Below, piece after piece: positions 29,827-40,447 of a DNA stretch of 64,000 bases. The DNA is taken from the NCBI RefSeq assembly GCF_026262505.1, contig NC_067207.1:2302252-2366251 (forward strand), in the 5' to 3' direction. The stretch's first letter is position 1. Each line of letters begins with the position of its first letter. The translations under genes were made by a program, and so were the position numbers. The notes under the pieces were generated by a model, which was not told the origin of the DNA, ran no database searches, and saw only the letters and a program-made list of their open reading frames with translations. The stretch is from Trichomonas vaginalis G3 (lineage: Eukaryota > Parabasalia > Trichomonadida > Trichomonadidae).

Positions 29827-31577
29827 TATGATTTATAATTAGAATGTTTGAGTTAATATTCAAATATTTTGATGGCTTTCAATTTTGATTGCGCATAGCG
29901 GTTAGACAAACATGTTAAATTTTAATAAATATTACTATATATGCAATGATTACCACTGTTATGGTAAAGGCTTTCAAATGTATTATTCAATTTTGAGATA
30001 TTCTTAAAATCTTCAATTCCTCTTAATTTGAGGAGGCATAACGTTAGATTGAAATTAAATATATTGATAATCATATATTCGTTGATATTATGCAATTAAA
30101 ATTATGTATTAAATTTGAAAAGGTTATCGTTGGGAGTTCAAATGCGAAATTGGTACATTTTAGCTTGACCATACTATTCAGATCAAATATTATTTAAGAT
30201 ATTTTCAACTTTGAATGCCATCGTTTTTTAGCATATTATATCATTTATGTTTAAAATTAATTATTACATTAAATTAATGATATTTTTAAATTACGATCTT
30301 TTGAATTCAGCTGTTTTCAAATTTATTTTTCACTTCACATGACATAGTTTTAAATATTACTTAACTCATCTAGTTACAAATATTTTTTATCATCGACGGA
30401 AGTTTTCAATTTTGGCTATTTTACATTCGCTTTCTCAAAATATTATTACCTAGTCAATTCAAACATGTTGATTTTTCCATATGATAAATCAACTACTTTT
30501 TTTCAATTGAAATACAAAGTTTTCTTTCATTTCTCACTACATCTTCACTGCACATGATATCCATGCATAATTTTCAAAATAAACCTTTTCCCTCTAAATC
30601 AATTCAATTTTTTCATAAGAAATAACGATTTATTGCTTTTATATAGTTTATGATATCAATCATTCATTTTTCGATAATTCTTATCTTCTGCTACACATCC
30701 TCTAATGTATAATATATCCCGTATCATTCAAATCCGATCATAATTAATTTCAAAGAATCGACCACTCAAAAAATTACAATTAATAATTTATTTAACTAGT
30801 ATTCCTGGATTCAGTTGGTCATAAGCGCGAAAGTTATGCTGATTATTCAGGTCATAGCTCACTAAATTATCATGACAATTTTAATTTTCATTATTTGAGC
30901 AATTTATTGTATTGTTTTTCGCGACATGTCCAAAATATTATGAATGCCCGTCTTAATTAGTTTCATTGAACAAGTCTGTTATGATTAAATTGAATTTTAT
31001 TATGTTATTAAAAGTTTAGATCTGTAAAATAAAAGATTGCAAATTATAAGAATAACTTAAGAAAATAAAGAGATTTATAAAATTTATATCAGAATCTAAC
31101 AAATAAAAACATTTCAGTAATTCGCAAGTAATCAGAAAAGGCTCAATAAATAGTGCATACATACAGTAATCTTTGATTTCGCTTACTTTTCGAATTTTTA
31201 GCAAATTTTCATAATATAAACCAATATTATAAAACAGAATTGGATCAATTGAGTCGATTGAGTGATTGTGTTGATGTGTGGTCGCTAAGTCTTGTAATTT
31301 CGAAAGTTTGTATAATTAAATATCGAACGCAAAGATCAATTGCAAAATTCGAACGATTAATATTCATGACAAACGCATATGATTTTGGGTGCTTCACTGT
31401 ATCATGATATTTGAAGTCTTGCTCAGAATTTCAGAGTTCATCACCGAAAAATGTTATCTCAATTGATATGTTTAAGCTTTTTCTATTGGAACTTTATATC
31501 AATAATTAAGGAAGTCAATTTGGAAAATTGTTTTCACTTTAGGAGAATATAATTTTCCATTTGGAAAATTTAAAAAG

Positions 31578-31598
31578 TGAGACGCGCAGGATTCGAAC
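31578..31598 (-). pseudogene. tRNA 3'-end-like fragment
   Basis: On the minus strand GTTCGAATCC is followed by TGCGCGTCTCA and then CTTTTT. This is the order of a tRNA T-loop (TTCGAAT), T-stem 3' strand (CCTGC), seven-base acceptor 3' strand (GCGTCTC), discriminator A and a T-run terminator. The 5' T-stem and the rest of a tRNA are missing: no GAGACGC partner lies within the preceding 80 nt. It looks like a tRNA remnant or a stray B-box. Confidence 0.35.
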
Positions 31599-31745
31599 TT
31601 TTTTAAAAAGTTGATTTAAATGAATTTTAGTGTGGAATATAAGGATAATATCATATTTAAAATAAGAATATACTAGTTTAGGTGGTATTAATTTTTTCGA
31701 TAAATTTGAGAGTATGTACGTTTAGGGCATGAAAAGTGTCAATTC

Positions 31746-31763
31746 GCTCAGCGAAAGCTGAGC
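31746..31763. other. GC-rich stem-loop with GAAA tetraloop
   Basis: GCTCAGC GAAA GCTGAGC, a perfect 7-bp stem closed by a GNRA loop, in otherwise AT-rich gene-free DNA. It is followed by CTTCGTTCTCGAAAG, a weaker second hairpin. It resembles in style the GC-rich hairpins inside the transposon at 24.8-24.95 kb. Function unknown. Confidence 0.5.
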
Positions 31764-33348
31764 TAGCTTCGTTCTCGAAAGAATAAGGAAGGAGTGAAGG
31801 AGAATGATACAGAAGTTGACACATTCATATCATTTCAACAAATTTTGATCAAATTGAAATTCAATAAAATTCAATTCAATTCATATCCTTCAGTCAGTAC
31901 ATTGATATCCTTCTGCATCACAATGATAACTCGGGCATCAATAGTTCTACAACTAACTCAGAAAAAACAAGATTTTTACTTCCTGCTTACAGCTTTTAAA
32001 AAGTTTCGATGATAAAAATCATTCTACTCTCGTTTATCGACATATGGTGATAGTAGGTAAACATATTCTTATCGATATTAATAAAAATATTTGTACGAAA
32101 ATCTTATCCAACTAGAGAGTTATTCATAAAGTATATGATAATTATAATTACTTTATCTTTGTTTTATCTTTGAATAAACAATTTAATTTAAATTGCATAA
32201 TATTTTTTGGTTGAAAGACAGGAAACTTAGTTGAGTTTGTATTATTTTTATCGTTTAATTCATCGTATCAGTGAGTGATCCAGATATTTAAGATATTTAG
32301 AAAAAAAATTATTAATTTGATTAACAAATTTTAATCAAAATAGCAAAAATCTATTTGATAGCTGTAAACAAACAATAATTTTTATTTCAAGCAAAATCAC
32401 TTATTTTCATCTAAACGTATAAAATTGTCAATTTTATGAAAATAATTTGAAAATCTCATGAAATGTATAGGAGAGTAATATTTTTCAATTTTCTTTTTTT
32501 CTTTGTCTCAAATATTTTCTGTTGGGAATTTTCTTGTTATCAAAAAATAATTTTAATATTTGTTTATTTCATTACATACAATAAAATTTTAAAAACTCTA
32601 TTTCTTCTCAAGAAAATTTTTTCCTTCATATGAAGAAACATTTTGTTCTCCATTTGATACTGAGTCTAAATCTCGATTTTTGAATTTTCTTCTTTCCAAA
32701 TTTCTTTTTTCCAAATTAGAAGTTTAATTCAAATTTTCAATAGTTTATATATTTTCTCAAACCGTCTCAGATTTTCTCACTTTTTAGGGATTTTCTCTCA
32801 AAATATACAAAAATAGTAATATCAATACATGTGTCTAATATACTTTAAAACCATCGTGACAAAATTCAAAAACGAAGCGTTCTTCTCTCCAAATTTTTTT
32901 CAAAATCAAAAAAATGAGATAAAAAAGTACGTTTGGAAAATTCATTTTTAGCATTTTAGGAATTTTCTCACTTTTCTTCCAAATTGACATCCTTACAATA
33001 ATGCCTCGAAACTAGATTTTTTTTTGATTATAAAAAGTACCTTTTGGGACATAAATAATATTTCTATTAATGGCATATTATCTGATTTCAAAGAATCAAT
33101 TGATTTAGAGTGATTGGAATAAAAATCTTGTATAATATAAGCATCCGGATAGCAATCCTATTGTTCTAGACTTTCCTATTGTTATCATGCCGTTTCTCAT
33201 CAATAGATTTAATCAAAATTCATAAATTATATCAGAAATCTTTGCAGTCACTGCTTTCCGCATGTATAGCATAGGATTTTTTTCTTCTAATAAATTTAAG
33301 TGATATTTATATGGTAAAACGCAAACGTGTCCTTTATAAAAATTATTA

Positions 33349-35112
33349 ATGTCCGACAAAGACGCTCATCCAAGCAAATACAGTGAATTGCGAAGTAATT
33401 ACAAATATTACATCGATACATACAATGCATTATATCAGTTGAGAACGGAAAAAGAAGAAGAATTAAACTCGATTTACAAAATGATCAAAACAGAATTTAT
33501 TGATTCAAATAAATATCCTCCCCAAAATATACTACGAGACATTTTAAATATTGTTCCGTATAATAATCATTATGCAAAGTCATATCTATCTCTTGCCAAA
33601 CTCATATCAGATGAATATCATATCAAAGAGGTCGAACGTGTCATACATATCTCAAACTTCCTATTTTATAAAGAATATGGAATTAAATTATACAAATCTG
33701 ATGACTTCGAAAAAGATGATATTAAAGATCTCGATATTCATACAGAGAATACAATATACAGAGCAATTATGAATAACGACAAAGAAAGTTTCATCATATT
33801 CACGGAAAGAGCTGGATTTGATAAAAATCAAACGCTTGCAAGTAGGTTATATCCACATTCTAATAAAGGATATTCATTACTTGAATTATGTTGTTACCAT
33901 GGAGCTGTTGATTGTTTCAAGTTATTAAGAACGAAATTTAAGTCAGAAATAACTCAAAAATGTCTCAGATTTTCATTTTTAGGAGGAAATCCGGAGATAA
34001 TGAATGAATGTTTAAAATATCAAAAACCAAATGAAAAATGCATGAAATATGCAATTATTTCACATAACATTGATTTTGTTACATTCTTGATGAATGAATA
34101 CAATATAGAAATCGATTTAGATAATTGTGGGTTTTATAATAATCTTGAATCCTTTTTAGTTCATCTCGATCAAACTAATGATTTTGGCTATTGCTTTGTT
34201 TATTTATCGTTCTTTAATATTCCATCCCTTTTCGAATGCTTCCTTTCACAAGGTGTAAACATCAATGAAAAAGTTGAAAATAGAGAAACCGCACTTCATT
34301 ATGCAGCATATTATAATAATATAGAAACTGTCGAATTTCTCATTTCACATGGTGCGAATATCAATGAAAAAAATGAAAATGGAAGAACCGCACTTCATTA
34401 TGCAGCATGGAAAAATAGTAAAGAAACTGTCAAAGTTCTCATTTCACATGGCGCGAATATCAATGAAAAAGATAGAGATGGAAGAACCGCACTTTATGAT
34501 GCAGCATATTGTAATAGTAAAGAAATTGTCGAATTTCTCATTTCACATGGTGCGAATATCAATGAAAGAGATAGAGATGGAGAAACCGCACTTCATTATG
34601 CAGCAAATTGTAATAGTAAAGAAACTGTCGAAGTTTTCATTTCACATGGTGCGAATATCAATGAAAAAGATGAAGATGGAAGAACCGCACTTCATTATGC
34701 AACATGGGAAAATAATAAAGAAACTGTCGAAGTTCTCATTTCATATGGTGCGAATATCAATGAAAGAGATGAAGATGGACAAACCGCTCTTCATTATGCA
34801 GCATTTTATAATAGTAAAGAAACTGTCGAAATCCTCATTTCACATGGTGCGAATATCAATGAAAAAGATAAAGATGGACAAACCGCACTTCATATTGCAG
34901 CAAATAAAAACAATACAGAAATTGTTGAAGTTCTCATTTCACATGGTGTAAATATCAATGAAAAAGATAAAGATGGAAAAACCGCACTTCATATTGCAGC
35001 AAATAAAAACAATACAGAAATTGTTGAAGTTCTCATTTCACATGGTGCAAATAATGTTCCTACAAGTTGGCCTTCACTCCGAGGTATTAACCCCTGTACC
35101 TACTTTCGTTGA
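33349..35112 (+). CDS. DUF3447/ankyrin-repeat protein with recently expanded array
   Basis: A 587-residue protein. Residues 1-300 are the helical N-terminal part common to trichomonad ankyrin proteins (YIDTYNALYQLRTEKEEELN, then GYSLLELCCYHGAVDCFKLL), the DUF3447 type. From about residue 303 there are eight 33-residue ankyrin units (consensus TALHYAAYYNSKETVEFLIS then HGANINEKD). The 99-bp units are nearly identical in DNA. The last unit breaks off in the loop, and the protein ends in an unrelated 20-residue tail (starting NNVPTSWPSLRG) that is richer in C and G. This suggests the array was cut and joined to other sequence. No signal or membrane segment; likely a cytosolic binding protein. 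Confidence 0.92.
   Translation: MSDKDAHPSKYSELRSNYKYYIDTYNALYQLRTEKEEELNSIYKMIKTEFIDSNKYPPQNILRDILNIVPYNNHYAKSYLSLAKLISDEYHIKEVERVIHISNFLFYKEYGIKLYKSDDFEKDDIKDLDIHTENTIYRAIMNNDKESFIIFTERAGFDKNQTLASRLYPHSNKGYSLLELCCYHGAVDCFKLLRTKFKSEITQKCLRFSFLGGNPEIMNECLKYQKPNEKCMKYAIISHNIDFVTFLMNEYNIEIDLDNCGFYNNLESFLVHLDQTNDFGYCFVYLSFFNIPSLFECFLSQGVNINEKVENRETALHYAAYYNNIETVEFLISHGANINEKNENGRTALHYAAWKNSKETVKVLISHGANINEKDRDGRTALYDAAYCNSKEIVEFLISHGANINERDRDGETALHYAANCNSKETVEVFISHGANINEKDEDGRTALHYATWENNKETVEVLISYGANINERDEDGQTALHYAAFYNSKETVEILISHGANINEKDKDGQTALHIAANKNNTEIVEVLISHGVNINEKDKDGKTALHIAANKNNTEIVEVLISHGANNVPTSWPSLRGINPCTYFR
34258..35049 (+). repeat. eight tandem 99-bp coding repeats (ankyrin units)
   Basis: The period is exactly 99 bp from 34258 to 35049. 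The last two units differ at only a handful of positions, the earlier ones somewhat more, mainly in the variable helix positions. A second frame (+1) also stays open across about 600 bp because of the repetition. Copy number probably varies between strains. Confidence 0.9.
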
Positions 35113-36040
35113 AAATTCGATGATTCTTTGGTACATTTATTGATATTTATGATTTATTGTGAAATAGTTGATATTTATGATTTATTGTACAGGACATGAT
35201 GTATAATTTTTTTAAAGATTATTTAGTTAAACATTTTCATCTACTTTTGATATATTGGAGATTTCTAACATGTTTATATATTTTTGGTTTTTTAGTCAGA
35301 GTTCCTCATGCAAATGGATTTTACATGAGAAATATGAATGCATTTCAATTTTGATATTCAATCATCTCATATCTCGACTTTGGCCTTGGGGATTTCCATA
35401 AAATTCCATATATTATTAGAGTATATGATGTTATTAATTTGTGCAAATTTACAGGGGAAATTGTGTAAATTTAGTCAACTTTACTGCACAACAAGAAAAC
35501 ACCGCACGCCTGTAATCCCCAATAAAGTATTCAATTTTCACTGATTTTCTCCTAAGTCTCAAGTTAAGCTTCTTATGATCTATTCAATCTATACTATAAA
35601 TATGAGTCCTTTTCTCATGCTAGAAATGGTGAGTGCACACATGTTCCTACATAAAATACTATTCTTTTTCTTGTATTTTCGAAGATGTATTTTATTAGGA
35701 ATTAAAAAAATAGTTAACTATACATAAAGCTATTTTCCCAACTCTCAATTTTATGGCTATTCCGTACTTTGTATTGGATCTAAAATAAAATGGGTTGCGT
35801 AATGAATACAATTAATTATATGAATTGAATTAAAGGTCGACAAAATATTGTGAGGGGAAAATTGAGTACTTGTTGACTATTGAGCACATATTCTTTATCA
35901 AATTCATCGCTTTCCGTAAAAAAGATGAATCTTTCTATGACATCATCCATAATGACTCTCTAAATTGTATTTTGAATTTTAGTTTTTTAAAAGATTCTGA
36001 TGTATCACATGAGCCAGTAAAAAAAATAACAATATCATTT
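35113..36040. other. intergenic with a small tandem duplication
   Basis: About 930 bp between convergent genes. Immediately after the ankyrin gene a 21-bp sequence (starting TTGATATTTATG) occurs at 35140-35160 and again at 35168-35188, period 28. The rest is AT-rich; short open frames near 35338 and 35870 have no protein character. Confidence 0.5.
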
Positions 36041-37261
36041 TTATTGCGAAGATGGTGTTAATGTGACTCTATATTGCTTTGTTTCTGCCGAATTAACTGT
36101 TGATTTAATCAAAACACGCATTGAACCATCAGAAGGTTCATCATAATCATGAGGAGGAACATTATCTGCAACAGATATTTCTCCATCAGGCGGATTTAAT
36201 ATTTTCAATGTACAAGATTTTGTTCCTTGAGTTAATGTTACAGTCTTAGCATCAACAACAGTAACATTTGAAGGTGTTGTCATGGTCCAAACCATTCTTT
36301 GAGGATTTTCCCCTCCAATAATATTATCTTTCATCGACCAAAACTACATCCCTTGTCACAGACTTCAGTTTTGTCCGCCTAAATAATTGTCAGATGAATT
36401 ATAAATCTTTGTAATTCCTGAATATGCTGTTACATTGAACTTCTCACCTTCAATAGTTAGTGTATTATGAGGTGTAACAGTAGATTTGTATACAACCCAT
36501 CTTTGTCCTTCTTGAGAATAGTCCCAATAATCAATTCCTTTATTTGAAAGATCAATATAATCCAATGTTCCAAGGTCTGATGCCCATCTTACACCATCTG
36601 AGTCAAATACAAATGTTCCTTGGTCCATGTGAGCATGAGGACTCCATGGTTTTCCACCTTTGAAGCCGAATGAAAGTCCTTTTCCTAATTCCCAAGATGT
36701 ACGAACTAAAATCACAGGAGTAATGCCTTTGCCATAATACATTTTATTGGATGGGGCTATAGCTTCTTCTTTTCTGAATCTTGATCCAAAAACTAAAACT
36801 ATTGGCAAATAATAATGTGCAATTCCTGTTTTAAGGACTTCTAATATGTAATTGTTATAGAATACTAAAGAAGGATCATTATAATAGTATGCAAACCAAT
36901 ATAAAATCGGTTGAAGAACACCTTTTGGCCCTGAATCGTAATAATTAAAATTTAAATTACTTGTTCCGACCATATATTGTATATATTTCCCTGATTTTGC
37001 AAATCCTGGCCATTCAGCTAATCCAAATGTATGATTAAATACACTGTGTAAAGCTGCAAACATTAAACCGGCATAAGTTGTTCCGTATGACCAGTAAGAG
37101 TATCCTTCTGGATAGTTACCATCTGGTGAGTATTCTATTAATGAATTCTTGATACTTTGAACAGATCTATTTATTAAATAATCTGATAAGTTCTTATCAG
37201 TATCTCTAATAGCGAGAGCTGCAATTGTTATACCAGAATTACAAATACGCCAATGTTTCAT
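36041..37261 (-). pseudogene. heparinase II/III-type polysaccharide lyase, truncated and frameshifted
   Basis: Two fragments in one frame, separated by a short disrupted stretch (about 36335-36367). The first starts directly after an in-frame TGA at 37262-37264 with KHWRICNSGITIAALAIRDT, which matches the middle of the alpha-toroid in bacterial heparinase II/III-like proteins (NW-x-x-VCN-x-G-x-x-x-x-ALA). It continues with YSPDGNYPEGYSYWSYGTTY and WSPHAHMDQGTFVFDSDGVR, core family motifs. The second fragment is the beta-sandwich end (RMVWTMTTPSNVTVV, VTLTQGTKSCTLKI). Between them another frame reads KLKSVTRDVVLVDE, which belongs to the same family, so at least two frameshifts are present. About 300 N-terminal residues including any secretion signal are gone. 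The family degrades glycosaminoglycans or uronic-acid polymers and is mainly bacterial, so lateral transfer is likely. Confidence 0.8.
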
Positions 37262-37361
37262 TCAGTGATGGCTAAATATATACAAACAATTTTATTGAAG
37301 ATTAATATGTAATGACATTAGTAGAACCTTACAATCCAAGATTTGTCATTTACTTTCCATT

Positions 37362-38699
37362 TCACTTTTTCCTTTTCAGACTTATCAGATCAACTAAGAA
37401 ATCTGTCTTTGGCACCCTCATAATAGATTCAGGGATTGTTGATCCATGATCCAAAAGGAATTCTGCGCAATCATATCTTCCATAGTAACATGCATAAAAC
37501 AAAGGGATTTCTTTAAAATCGTTCTGTAGATTGACGTCTGCTCCTTTTTCTACCAGATACTTAACTACTGCTAAAGATCCTCCGTGGCAAGCGTTATGAA
37601 GCGATGGAAAATCTTTACCTTTTCCGCATCTATTAACATCGACATTAAAATTATCAAAAATATACGATACGATAGGCAGAGAACCGGCAAGGCATCCCAT
37701 TTCGAGATATTTGTAAATTGAGTTACTATCGAGCACCGAATTTTCTGCTCTTTTGATAATCGACAAAAAAGCAGGAAAATAGGCATATGAGCAACATTTA
37801 AAGATAGCTGCTTCACTAATCTGTTCATTGAGATATACAACTGCTGTCGTATTAAAAGCAGCAAATGCGTCAAGAAATGTGAATTTTCCGCACTGAGAAC
37901 AGTTTTCCATCAACCAAGAACAAATCTCATTCCTATGATATTTGATTCCCAATGGTAGACAGTCTGTAAAAGTACATCCGTTTTGATTTGCGAGTCGAAT
38001 TATTTCGAAATTACCTCCGAACAGGCAATGTTTGCCACTGTTACTAAGATTGTTGTTTGGCGAGTTGAATAAGAGGTATTTGAAGCAATTTTCAGATCCA
38101 TAAAATGCTGCAGCTTCAAGTAATGAAATTTCGTTGTCATCGGTATATCCATCAAACACTGATGGCTTAACTGTCATGTCTATTGAGAAATTCTGATTCA
38201 ATGTCATATTATTAAGAGAATCAACGTCATCGTTCTTCAGAATGTATAAAATCGATTTTTCTGGATAAAGTTTGAGTAGATTCGATAACTTAAGTGATTT
38301 TTTGAAAGGAGGTTTGGAAAATGTTGACAAATAAGTTCGATAATCGATTTTTTCATATGGAGCATTATGTTCGACTTGTTCTGTACTGTAAACACCTGAA
38401 TGGTACAGAATATCAGCGAAATATACATTCTCTAATGTAATTGGTATAATCGATAAAGTGATTTTTGTTTGTTTGTAGATTTCACGCCATATCTTAACAA
38501 GATCTGCTATATTTTTGGGTCTTATACTTGAGAAATACAGAAGAAGTCTATATGGAGTTTCATAATCGTCATTAAAATTTTCCAAAATGAAAGAGATGAT
38601 TTCCTCGACTGTATCAGCTGAAATACTTGACAACATGTTCTCAAGTGTCACATATTTCGATAGATTTTCTGGAATGTCGATCTCTGTTAGAGAGTTCAT
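37362..38699 (-). CDS. DUF3447/ankyrin-repeat protein
   Basis: A 445-residue protein with ATG at 38699; an in-frame stop lies 7 codons upstream. The N-terminal half has the trichomonad DUF3447-type helical core (ISFILENFNDDYETPYRLLL then YFSSIRPKNIADLVKIW; ISLLEAAAFYGSENCFKYLL). Degenerate ankyrin units follow from about residue 205. The best are FPSLHNACHGGSLAVVKYLV and IPLFYACYYGRYDCAEFLLD near residues 365-425. Unlike the ankyrin gene at 33.3 kb, its repeats are divergent, so it is an older family member. No signal or membrane segment. Confidence 0.88.
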   Translation of the reverse strand: MNSLTEIDIPENLSKYVTLENMLSSISADTVEEIISFILENFNDDYETPYRLLLYFSSIRPKNIADLVKIWREIYKQTKITLSIIPITLENVYFADILYHSGVYSTEQVEHNAPYEKIDYRTYLSTFSKPPFKKSLKLSNLLKLYPEKSILYILKNDDVDSLNNMTLNQNFSIDMTVKPSVFDGYTDDNEISLLEAAAFYGSENCFKYLLFNSPNNNLSNSGKHCLFGGNFEIIRLANQNGCTFTDCLPLGIKYHRNEICSWLMENCSQCGKFTFLDAFAAFNTTAVVYLNEQISEAAIFKCCSYAYFPAFLSIIKRAENSVLDSNSIYKYLEMGCLAGSLPIVSYIFDNFNVDVNRCGKGKDFPSLHNACHGGSLAVVKYLVEKGADVNLQNDFKEIPLFYACYYGRYDCAEFLLDHGSTIPESIMRVPKTDFLVDLISLKRKK

Positions 38700-38920
38700 T
38701 TCGTCTTCCAGAAAATTTTATGAGATTATGATTGAACTTACAAATAACATCAAAAGTGATGAATTTAAACACATTCTCATAGGAAATCATTGGCCGTTCG
38801 TTTAAAAATTCATTGGATTTTTTCAAGACTTAGTATTTTTAAATTGTTTCACAGATATAATATGAAAAATATGTGGAAATAAAAAATATTTCATTTGAAA
38901 GTATAATATACAAATTTTAG

Positions 38921-39994
38921 TTAATTCTGTATTTGATCTAAACAAACATGAAGTGGGACGATCTCGTCCATATTTATTTCTCCCTGTATAACTTTGCTGA
39001 ATAAGGAAAGTTGATATTTTGCAATTTTTCTAAGTTCTGGAGAATCATTTTCTTCTATAAGATTTTGAATCGTTTTAGAGATAATTCCGAGTGAAGCAAT
39101 AAGTTCTTCAAAGGTATACATCTGTATGATATGGAGATTAACGCCTAATGGACGTATCATACCAGGAATTTTTGTATTTGTGAAATTTAAGTCTCCAGAA
39201 ACGAACAAATTTGAGTAAATTAGGTTAAATATCGATGAATCAGGGAAATTAGAGAATATTACTGTGAGTAAATCGTTAAAATTCTCTGTATGTTTTGGAT
39301 TTACGCAAAATAGTTTGTGATACATTTCTAATATATCCTGCATCTTTGATTCTGAAGGGAATGAAGTAGCAGTGGGACAATCTTCCTTTAATTGTTGAAT
39401 AAGAGAAGCATATGCTGAATTTCTAACATATTTATTAGATGGATCGAGATATGGTGCTAACATCAGGTTTAATGATTTCATTGATGCATAAATATCTTGG
39501 AAAAGGTATTTTTCATCTAATAATTTCCCTATTAAAGTATCATCGTTGGCTTTGCATGTATTTCTGTATGTATAATATATTCTTGATAGTGTGTATCCCG
39601 TATTTTTAATGATATCTTTGTTAGAATTCGAATGAATAAGCAAATTAAACATTTGTTTCATTTCGCTCATTTGATTCCTATTTACAGTCTTTTTAGGATT
39701 CATAAATAGTAGATTTTCTGCGGCAGATTCGTAAAAAGAGTCTTTAATTTCCTTAGTTGGTTCAGCCAATTGTAAGTTTATAAATTGAGTGTAGAATTCT
39801 CTTTGAGAGTTGAGGATCCCAATCCACTCTTCTTTTTTGAGAATTTCCTTATCTGTATTTGGAAATATTATAAGAAAGAATCTCCAAGCGATAGTTTTAA
39901 TTTCATCGGAAGAAAATGACATGAAGAAACTGCTGGTAACGAGAGATTTCTTGTTTGCAATTCCTAATGGAAAAAATCGATCAAATTCTTCCAT
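38921..39994 (-). CDS. TBC/Rab-GAP-like protein (TBC1D5-like N-terminus), divergent
   Basis: The frame opens at ATG 40048, but an AAAAGTGACA motif lies at 40004-40013, 9 nt upstream of a second ATG at 39994. I therefore take 39994 (357 residues; 375 if the first is used). Residues about 20-75 (SSDEIKTIAWRFFLIIFPNT then KKEEWIGILNSQREFYTQF) resemble the start of TBC domains of the TBC1D5 type (LRS-x-x-WK-x-x-L-x-x-L-P, W-x-x-x-L-x-x-x-R-x-x-Y). I did not find the catalytic R and Q fingers, and the C-terminal half does not look like a normal TBC. It is either a very divergent Rab regulator or an unrelated helical protein. Confidence 0.7.
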   Translation of the reverse strand: MEEFDRFFPLGIANKKSLVTSSFFMSFSSDEIKTIAWRFFLIIFPNTDKEILKKEEWIGILNSQREFYTQFINLQLAEPTKEIKDSFYESAAENLLFMNPKKTVNRNQMSEMKQMFNLLIHSNSNKDIIKNTGYTLSRIYYTYRNTCKANDDTLIGKLLDEKYLFQDIYASMKSLNLMLAPYLDPSNKYVRNSAYASLIQQLKEDCPTATSFPSESKMQDILEMYHKLFCVNPKHTENFNDLLTVIFSNFPDSSIFNLIYSNLFVSGDLNFTNTKIPGMIRPLGVNLHIIQMYTFEELIASLGIISKTIQNLIEENDSPELRKIAKYQLSLFSKVIQGEINMDEIVPLHVCLDQIQN

Positions 39995-40447
39995 AATAAA
40001 ATTTGTCACTTTTTGAATTTTAAACATCCTCAATTTTTTATTCCACATTTAATTTTAATGGATTAAAATCATCATAATCAGCTCCCACTCAGCTTACTTA
40101 ATAAATCATTCCATATGAAATAGTCCCAAAACCAATTACATTTTCCGATCATTTTCGATTTTGCTATCATGTATTAATAATCTAATGCTTATGCAGAGTA
40201 CTAACATAATAATTATGAGTTATTAGCATCTTGAGGTTCTATTTTCCAAAAATCAATTTTCTTTCATATTAGCTTTTTAACTCAAATTTAGCATTTTATA
40301 CATTAATGTTAACGTTTTTAAAAGTGCATGGATTCAAATGTAAAGAAATAATTTTATATTTTTTTTGGTAAATACTTAGAAAAACTCGAGAAAACAGTAC
40401 TTTTGAAGATAATTAAACTATATTTATTATATGAAAAATCTATTTAT
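39995..40447. other. intergenic
   Basis: About 450 bp of AT-rich sequence upstream of the TBC-like gene and downstream of CNOT11. It includes the start-proximal motif at 40004-40013; otherwise nothing recognised. Confidence 0.4.
40004..40013 (-). promoter_or_regulatory. AAAAGTGACA start-proximal motif
   Basis: An exact AAAAGTGACA on the minus strand, 9 nt upstream of the ATG at 39994. It lies inside the frame if the longer start at 40048 is used, which argues for the shorter start. Promoter role is inferred. Confidence 0.45.

Larger units (their letters stand above)
29827..33348. other. 3.5-kb gene-free region
   Basis: Very AT-rich sequence with many homopolymer tracts. Open frames near 31016-31204 and 31794-32012 are short and of low-complexity composition, so I reject them. 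Two small exceptions are listed separately: a tRNA 3'-end-like fragment at 31578-31598 and a GC-rich stem-loop at 31746-31763. Confidence 0.6.

Noticed and set aside
34349-34951. 200-codon plus-strand frame inside the ankyrin array
   Set aside because: It is the shifted frame of the 99-bp repeats; the ankyrin frame has recognisable protein family sequence.
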